Shown here one piece after another: positions 58,763 through 64,000 of a stretch of DNA of 64,000 nt. The DNA lies in the NCBI GenBank assembly GCA_038025085.1, contig CM076139.1, positions 46,604,807-46,668,806 on the forward strand, given 5' to 3'. The notes below the pieces were generated by a model, which was not told where the DNA came from, did no database searches, and was given only the letters and a program-made list of their open reading frames with translations. The position numbers were made by a program, and so were the translations under genes. The first letter of the stretch is position 1, and every line of letters starts with the position of its first letter. This stretch comes from Tetragonia tetragonoides (lineage: Eukaryota > Streptophyta > Magnoliopsida > Caryophyllales > Aizoaceae).

Positions 58763-58783
58763 TAATAATAATAATATTTTTTT
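58590..58783 (-). repeat. third, partial inverted copy of the inner arm
   Basis: Separated from the left arm by a 15-base spacer (AGTTCACTAAATAAC). It repeats CTCGGCACCGATTTACCGGC through the TAA tract in inverted orientation, then stops exactly where the 33-bp array would begin. With the left arm it can form a hairpin of more than 80 unique base pairs plus the triplet tract. Confidence 0.85.
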
Positions 58784-60078
58784 GGTTCACTTCAAGAATT
58801 TGTGCACGTCCACTCCAGGGTATCCACCATACAATCGATCACAGTAACTATTTATCCGGAGTGTAAAATAAAATTTAAAATTATTATATTTCAAAAGTTA
58901 GTTTGAACGTCAACTACTAGTCCTCCTATTTAGCTGGATTAGTTTCTTTGACTTGAGATTTGTTTGTTAGTATTTACATGCCAGTAACAAGATTTCTACC
59001 TTTCATATGTGTTAAACATGTCTTTACCGTTTGCACCATTATTGTGTTTGTTAGCATTCATCATAAACTGCTTGGCTTCACCATGGAGTTGGATCAAGCA
59101 TAGACAACTCACAATTAGTAATAATATTAAGTAAAAAAATGTAAGTTTTATGTTCTATGTGACGACTCGATGGTTCTATTTTCTGATTAACCTGAGATGC
59201 TTGCTTCAATGTTGTGTTTAACTTCAACTGAAATTTATCTTTTTTTTTCATTTCTTAAACTTTTGATTTTCGAGGACGAAGGACCAACCAAAGAAGCATC
59301 CTGTAACTATAGATTAAACAGATACAGGAAGCTCAATTGTTTTCAGCAGGTAAGATATCATTGTCAGAACATAAAATGTTCAGAGTTTCTTTTGCAATCA
59401 CACTTACAACTTGGAGAGAAATTTGTTACTTCAAGATGGAGCCAGACAAGATCATACAAAAAGCTTAAAAGAGCTAAGCTTAAACAGATACAGGGATTGA
59501 TTTTACCCTGAAAATCTACATTAGAAGATTGAGTCAGTTTGATACCACAGAGCAACAGGATGGAAGTCACAGAGAATCGAGCAAAAAAAAAGTCACTGAG
59601 AGAATCAAGGGCACTCAGGCAGTCGAATGGTATCTGTGGATCTCGGGTCAAACGGAAACAACCTCTCTACGAGACTCTAACGGGAGTAAAACTGTGTGCA
59701 ACCGACCTCTACCCCTACCCTGCCTTGATGTTCAGTAGCTGCTGCAGCACTTCATTTAGTTGAAATGAGCTTAGTAGTTCAGTAATTTTCATCTTTTCCT
59801 GGGCTGCCATCTTTAAAAATTAATTTACAGTAATATATGATTCTAGCACTTTGCCAAGAACTATGCATAATATAGCACAAGAGTTTGAGAACATCGAATG
59901 TTATTTAGATGTATATTTGCATACATCTTCCGTACAAAAGTACATAATTACACTCATACTGATCATTAGTCGGAGATAACTAGCTGCCTAGCTCTACCCA
60001 TACAAAACAAAATGCAATTTTCATAGACGGGCTCTTCAACTGCTTATCATCACCATTCCTGAAACCATAGGCTTGAAA
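58784..60078. other. central region of the Mutator-like element, no recognised gene
   Basis: Holds short frames without known motifs and one Au-SINE-like piece. Possibly captured genomic DNA of unknown origin. Confidence 0.4.
59641..59725 (+). mobile_element. Au-SINE-like 3' region fragment (tentative)
   Basis: GGGTCAAACGGAAACAACCT followed by CTCTACGAG...GTGTGCAACCGACCTCTACC resembles the conserved 3' part of Au-SINEs (GGAAACAGCCTCTCTAC...TGCGTACA...ACCCT) with many changes. Confidence 0.3.
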
Positions 60079-60220
60079 AGCTCGGCACCGATTTACCGGC
60101 TCCTCCCCTCTATCATTTCACATTTTTAATTAATTAAACAATAATCAGTAATAATAATAATAATATTAATATTAATAATAATAACAATAAATAATAATAA
60201 TAATAATAATAATAACAATA

Positions 60221-60280
<60 letters not shown>

Positions 60281-60659
60281 TAATAATATTTTTTTTGCAC
60301 AGTCGTCTGAGATTTCCGACTCACCCATGGGTGAGTCGTCTGCGATTTCCGACTCACCCAAGGGTCAGTCATCTGTCGATCTCGACTCACCCAAGGGTGA
60401 GTCTGAAATCGCAGACGACTGTGCAAAAAAAATGCGCAAAAAAAAATTTACCTCCGCCACCGTCGACGGTTCGCCGGCAGACATCCGCGGCCGTTGCTTG
60501 AGTGAATGTTGATGAAGATTGGGTATGAGAGTGGGTGGTAGAGAGGGAGAATTGGTGTGAGAGTTAGAGAGGGAGAGGATGAGTGAAAATTTAAAAAAGG
60601 GCAAAATTAAAATTTGGGGGGCAGTAGGTAGTAATTTGGGGCGGTATTTAGCAATTCAC
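60079..60659 (-). repeat. right inverted arm of the Mutator-like element
   Basis: 581 bp, inverted relative to 57916-58574. It has two fewer 33-bp units (array 60302-60424) and a 9-bp in-frame difference in the mini-exon. Confidence 0.8.
60302..60424. repeat. 33-bp palindromic tandem repeat, 3 units plus part
   Basis: Starts at 60302, 60335, 60368 and 60401 keep the exact 33-bp spacing. It shows the same GACTCACCCATGGGTGAGTC palindrome and the same switch from GTCGTCTG to CAGACGAC orientation along the array. Confidence 0.9.
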
Positions 60660-60919
60660 ATTATAAAAGTGAGTACTACATTATGTTGTGTGTGTCCTCC
60701 ATCCTCAAAAAGTCGCTTCCTTCACTCCACACCAACTCGTTTCTCTCAAGTCTCATCTCAGCCGCCGGGTCCGCCGCTGTCCCGTAGTTCTCTCTCTCTC
60801 TCTCAGTTTCTTCACATATTTGCACACCAATTTTCTCAATTTATAGTAAAGTTCACACCTTTACACCTTCTAAATTCAGGAAACCAAGCACTCCAATTAT
60901 CGAAACCTAAACAAAACCA
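60660..60919 (+). promoter_or_regulatory. proximal promoter and leader of PPAN
   Basis: 260 bp between the Mutator-like element and the PPAN ATG. It has a CT run (60789-60803) and GAAACCTAAAC (60901-60911), one base short of the telo-box AAACCCTAA common in ribosome-biogenesis genes. No perfect telo-box or site II element seen. Confidence 0.45.
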
Positions 60920-62358
60920 ATGGGTCGGTTCAAAAATGTAAGCACTTCCTACTTTTCTATAAACCCATGTTTTTTTTTTCTTTTTTCTCTCCCTTTCATT
61001 GATTATATATTCGGTTTTGTTAGCAGAAATTAGAATGCATTATGATTTTATGAACTGGTTTTTATTTTATTTTATTTTATTTTATTATTATTTTTAATTT
61101 AATTAAAACAGAGGAAAAGGGGAGGGAAGGTGGCTGTTAAGCCTATAGTGAAGAACAATCAGCAACCAACTGTTGATCAAATAACAGGGAAAAAGATACC
61201 CCAAAGTTTTGTGTTTTCTCGTATGAAGTTGCCCACTTCATTAAGGCAATTGGAAATGGATTTGAGGAAGGTTATGCTGCCCTATACTGCTCTTAAGCTC
61301 AAGGTAACTCATTTATTTTTCCACTATTGTTTTTGTTTTGTGTGCAAATGTGTGCATGATTTTGGTATGGTATTGTTTTTGGATCATTTTCGTTCGAAGT
61401 GAATTTGAGTTAGATATGTGAGATATATGTTTTGGTGTGTGGGGAATTTGGCTGATAATTGCATTATGGTGCCTCATAGAAGCAAGTATTATTTGGATTT
61501 TATATTGGACAAAAATTTCGCGAGCAAATTTGTTGCTCAAAATATTTTAAATGTGTCTGTTTGAAGGAGAGCGACTGCGATTTTGGCAATTGGCTTGATT
61601 ATATCCCACCTCTGTCGTCATCTCATTTGAGTTCAGGGGTGGAAAATTAGTTTTTGATATTGAAAGACTGTAGTTAACTAGTTACAAGGTTTGCTACCCT
61701 ATTGGCAATATCCATCAAGGTCCATATTTCCTACTTATGTCGATTCCTATCTAGACCAGGCTTCTATTGAAATTCCCTTTAGTATTGCATTATTCTTACA
61801 CAAATGGCAAGCAGCATGAACTGTATTTATTCAATGTGGTGTTGTGCCTGGGACACCCGAAATGTACCGTGGAATTATAGCATTATCTGAATGCAAGGGA
61901 ACAATCCTTAAAATGGAGTAAAACTAAAAGATCCAGAGCTGCTGTAATGATCTTTAAATTTCTTAAACACTTTGGTGACAACTGACAAGACTGCAGTTGT
62001 GGTAGTGGCCTATATCAAGGGTTTGACTTCTAAGAAACTCTCCGTAGATTGATTGCTTTTGGAAATGCTGACTTGTCTGATGAGTCATACACTGTTTGGC
62101 ACTCATTGGGTTCTGTTGAAAATGCAGGAAAAGAAGCGGAACACTCTCAAGGACTTCCTGAATATTGCTGGACCTATGGGCGTTACCCATTTCCTTATGT
62201 TATCAAAAACCCATTCTGCACCATATTTGAGGGTTGCAAAAACCCCACAAGGTCCAACACTTACATTCAAGATCCATGAATACTCGTTAGCTGTTGATGT
62301 TGCTCGGTCTCAGTTGCGACCTAGACGTCCTCAGGATCTCTTCAAAAATTCTCCACTG
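60920..62358 (+). CDS. PPAN: PETER PAN-like ribosome-biogenesis protein, exons 1-3 (gene continues past window)
   Basis: Exons 60920-60937, 61112-61303 and 62128-62358 join in phase 0 with GT-AG borders and give 147 residues. The product starts MGRFKN, then a basic stretch (RKRGGK), GKKIPQSFVFSRMKLPTSLR, LRKVMLPYTALKLK, EKKRNTLKDFLNIAGPMGVT, HFLMLSK and LTFKIHEYSLAVDVARSQLR. This is the N-terminal half of the Brix-domain protein PPAN/SSF1, a nucleolar factor for 27S pre-rRNA processing and 60S subunit assembly. Residues match the family at normal spacing and there are no stops or frameshifts. The next expected exon (the rest of the Brix domain) is not found up to 64000, so the intron is at least 1.64 kb or carries an insertion. 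The start fits the family's MGR beginning. Confidence 0.92.
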
Positions 62359-64000
62359 GTGAGTCTTGCAGTGTGGATCTGTACTTACTAATCAGTTCTG
62401 CATATTTACCGTTTCTTCAAATACTTGAACAAAATCTGTTTTTGTTTAGATTTTCTAATATCTATGACTGTAGACTTCCTAGCATGGACTTCTTGTGGGG
62501 TTGTGTATTACTGAATGATCACCATTAAATGGTTTGAAAAATTGGGCTTACCGTATTATTCTGTAAGATTTTATTGTTTTGACTCGTCCTTCTATGAGAT
62601 AGGGTAGTTTTGGTTTAGTTTGGGTTTCAACCTTTAACTTTGAGGTTAGGAGAAGCAGGCAGTAAGAAGAATAATCTTTGGGGAACACTTGGTAGCAATG
62701 TGAGGGTGTTGCACGAGCTTTTTGTTTCAAAATTTACCTTTTCCAGTTTCCACAGTTAAATGAGTTGCTTTATGATGTCTTTGTTCATTAGGTTAACGGT
62801 CCTAATGGAGTAATGGTTTTGTCCAGTTCACAATTGTGTTTATCTGAATGGCATTTTCCAATTCTTCGGGGTGGGAGTGATGTGAACAAGAGCAATGAAG
62901 GGGGGAGGGGAGCCATCGATGAGGGTTTGTAACCCCAAGAAGAAAAACCATTAAGCGAGGGAGGGAAGGGAAGGGTTTGAGAATAACAGATTTAGATTTG
63001 AGTAGGTCTCATGTGAGACAAAAAGTTACTCATGGCCAAAAAAAGGCACCCGAAAACAATTTGAAAGTCTCTCCATTAGGAGAATTTAAAAAGATATTGG
63101 AAAAGAAAATTAGATTAGAGGAGTCTGTCTTTACAAAAAAGTCACACCAAAACAATTTGAAAGTCTGTCCCACGGTGAGACCATCTTACCCAAGTTTTTG
63201 CCTTATAGATTTAATTTCAAGCTTGCTATGAGCAAGGGTTGTGGAGTACGAAATCAAAGGCTTTGGAGAGGCTGAGCGTTTTTTGTTGTGATTTTGAGTG
63301 CAAAGTATCAGGAGTGATAAGCAGGACAAAGTATCAAATTTGGTTTCTACTGCAATCAGGCTGGTGCCATTGGCTGGGATAGTAGATCTGAAATCTAAAT
63401 GCTACAAAGCTAGTTATGTTTGGGTGCAGACATGCAGTGACATTGTGTTTCAAGGCTTCACATAAATTGTGGACATTGAGACAATATTAGATCTTTATAG
63501 TGGTGTGGATCTATTTTAGAAGTAGGTTATGGCACATATCCTGTGATTTGCGCATTGATATATCTTCCATATGTTCTAGGCATAAAACACAAGTCATAGA
63601 TATTAAGGAAAAGGAAGAATGCAGACAAGAGAAGCAAACAGAGAGTGAAGGAAGTGAAACAGGAAAAAGACACGGAAGGAACTGCCACAACATTAATTCT
63701 CAGTTGTCAACATAAGTCGTGTGTCTTTCTTGTTTCATTTTCCTATAGGGTAAATAAAGCTTAAATTATGTTACGTGGTGATCCATAAGAACATCCAGGG
63801 AAATCTCCACCATAAAGTCTTGTGTCTAAAGCAATAATGAGGCTTATTATTTATAGCTTCTGCTTCTTCCCAAAAGTAGTCCCAAGAGAAATAAGAAACA
63901 GACAACAAGCTTCTCCAACCACGGGAGAATAATTGAGAATCAAGAAACTCCATCAACCTGTAAAACTGTGAGATTCATTACAGTTCCTGCGCTCCGTAAT
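62359..64000 (+). other. PPAN intron 3 (to window end), no gene recognised
   Basis: Contains GTCTCATGTGAGACAAAAAG (63007-63026) and a GGTGAGACCATCTTACCCAA piece (63174-63193), resembling the GAGACGGTCTCAC-type MITE ends seen elsewhere in the window. The 61-codon frame on the minus strand at 63771-63956 has no known motif. Confidence 0.4.

Larger units (their letters stand above)
57916..60659. mobile_element. Mutator-like element with ~600-bp inverted arms
   Basis: The arms at 57916-58574 and 60079-60659 are long inverted repeats, flanked by ATTATAAA (57908-57915, 60660-60667). An 8-bp match, or 9 with one mismatch, together with long inverted ends fits the Mutator-like class. Order inward in each arm: CTAAATACCGCCCC end, pyrimidine-rich leader, ATG mini-exon, 33-bp repeat array, TTA/TAA tract, and an AATTAAAAATGTGAAATGAT...GGTGCCGAGCT segment. 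The central 1.3 kb has no transposase or recognised gene. The right end lies 260 bp before the PPAN ATG. Confidence 0.75.

Noticed and set aside
58161..60426. 33-bp regular repeats resembling a CRISPR array
   Set aside because: Units abut with no unique spacers, are palindromic, lie in inverted arms of a plant transposon, and there are no cas genes.
58292..60426. Long poly-Tyr/Leu/Ile reading frames on both strands
   Set aside because: They come from ATT/TAA triplet tracts; there is no start context or homology beyond the repeat.
63771..63956. 61-codon minus-strand frame rich in Trp and Phe near the window end
   Set aside because: Lies in the PPAN intron; I could not assign any family. It might be an exon of an antisense gene, but nothing else supports this.

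Overview
The window is nuclear DNA of a flowering plant, most likely a eudicot. The evidence is spliced genes of plant-specific families, AT-rich introns, plant-type transposons (Ty1/copia, L1 with a C-terminal RNase H, PIF/Harbinger, CACTA, hAT, Mutator-like, Stowaway, Helitron-like) and Au-SINE-like 3' ends. I cannot name the species.

Host genes. (1) At the left edge, minus strand, lies a broken first exon of a Ran-binding protein 1 (RanBP1) gene (76-227). (2) A complete nine-exon PRAF-type gene (PH, RCC1, FYVE and BRX domains) runs on the minus strand from 16375 to 4828. All joins keep frame and give about 1096 residues. Its introns hold a hAT element, a Stowaway MITE and two SINE remnants. 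(3) A carboxylesterase (CXE, GID1-like alpha/beta hydrolase) pseudogene on the plus strand is split into halves at 38496-38798 and 45440-46045, because a 5.66-kb Harbinger transposon sits in its intron. (4) At the right edge, plus strand, are the first three exons of a PETER PAN-like (PPAN/SSF1, Brix domain) ribosome-biogenesis gene (60920-62358), which continues past 64000.

Mobile DNA fills most of 17.4-60.7 kb. A non-autonomous CACTA element (17429-18894) is followed by Helitron-like ends (20.4-21.5 kb and 31.5 kb). Between these lies a nearly intact copia element on the minus strand (24790-29730), with 171-bp LTRs that differ at one base and a 5-bp target duplication. A Stowaway-like element (32967-34075) carries what looks like the start of an AAA-ATPase gene. 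Next come Tourist-like MITEs and the Harbinger element (39700-45357), which holds a transposase and a MYB/SANT partner, each with one in-frame TAA.

An older Mutator-like unit (from about 46655) was then hit by a gag-less copia element (46937-50987, plus) and by a full-length but dead L1-type LINE (about 51455-57736, plus). Last is a 2.74-kb Mutator-like element (57916-60659) with roughly 600-bp terminal inverted repeats. Each arm contains an ATG mini-exon with a splice donor, a 33-bp palindromic tandem repeat and a long TAA/TTA tract. It ends about 260 bp upstream of the PPAN start codon. This mirror-symmetric element is the most unusual object in the window.
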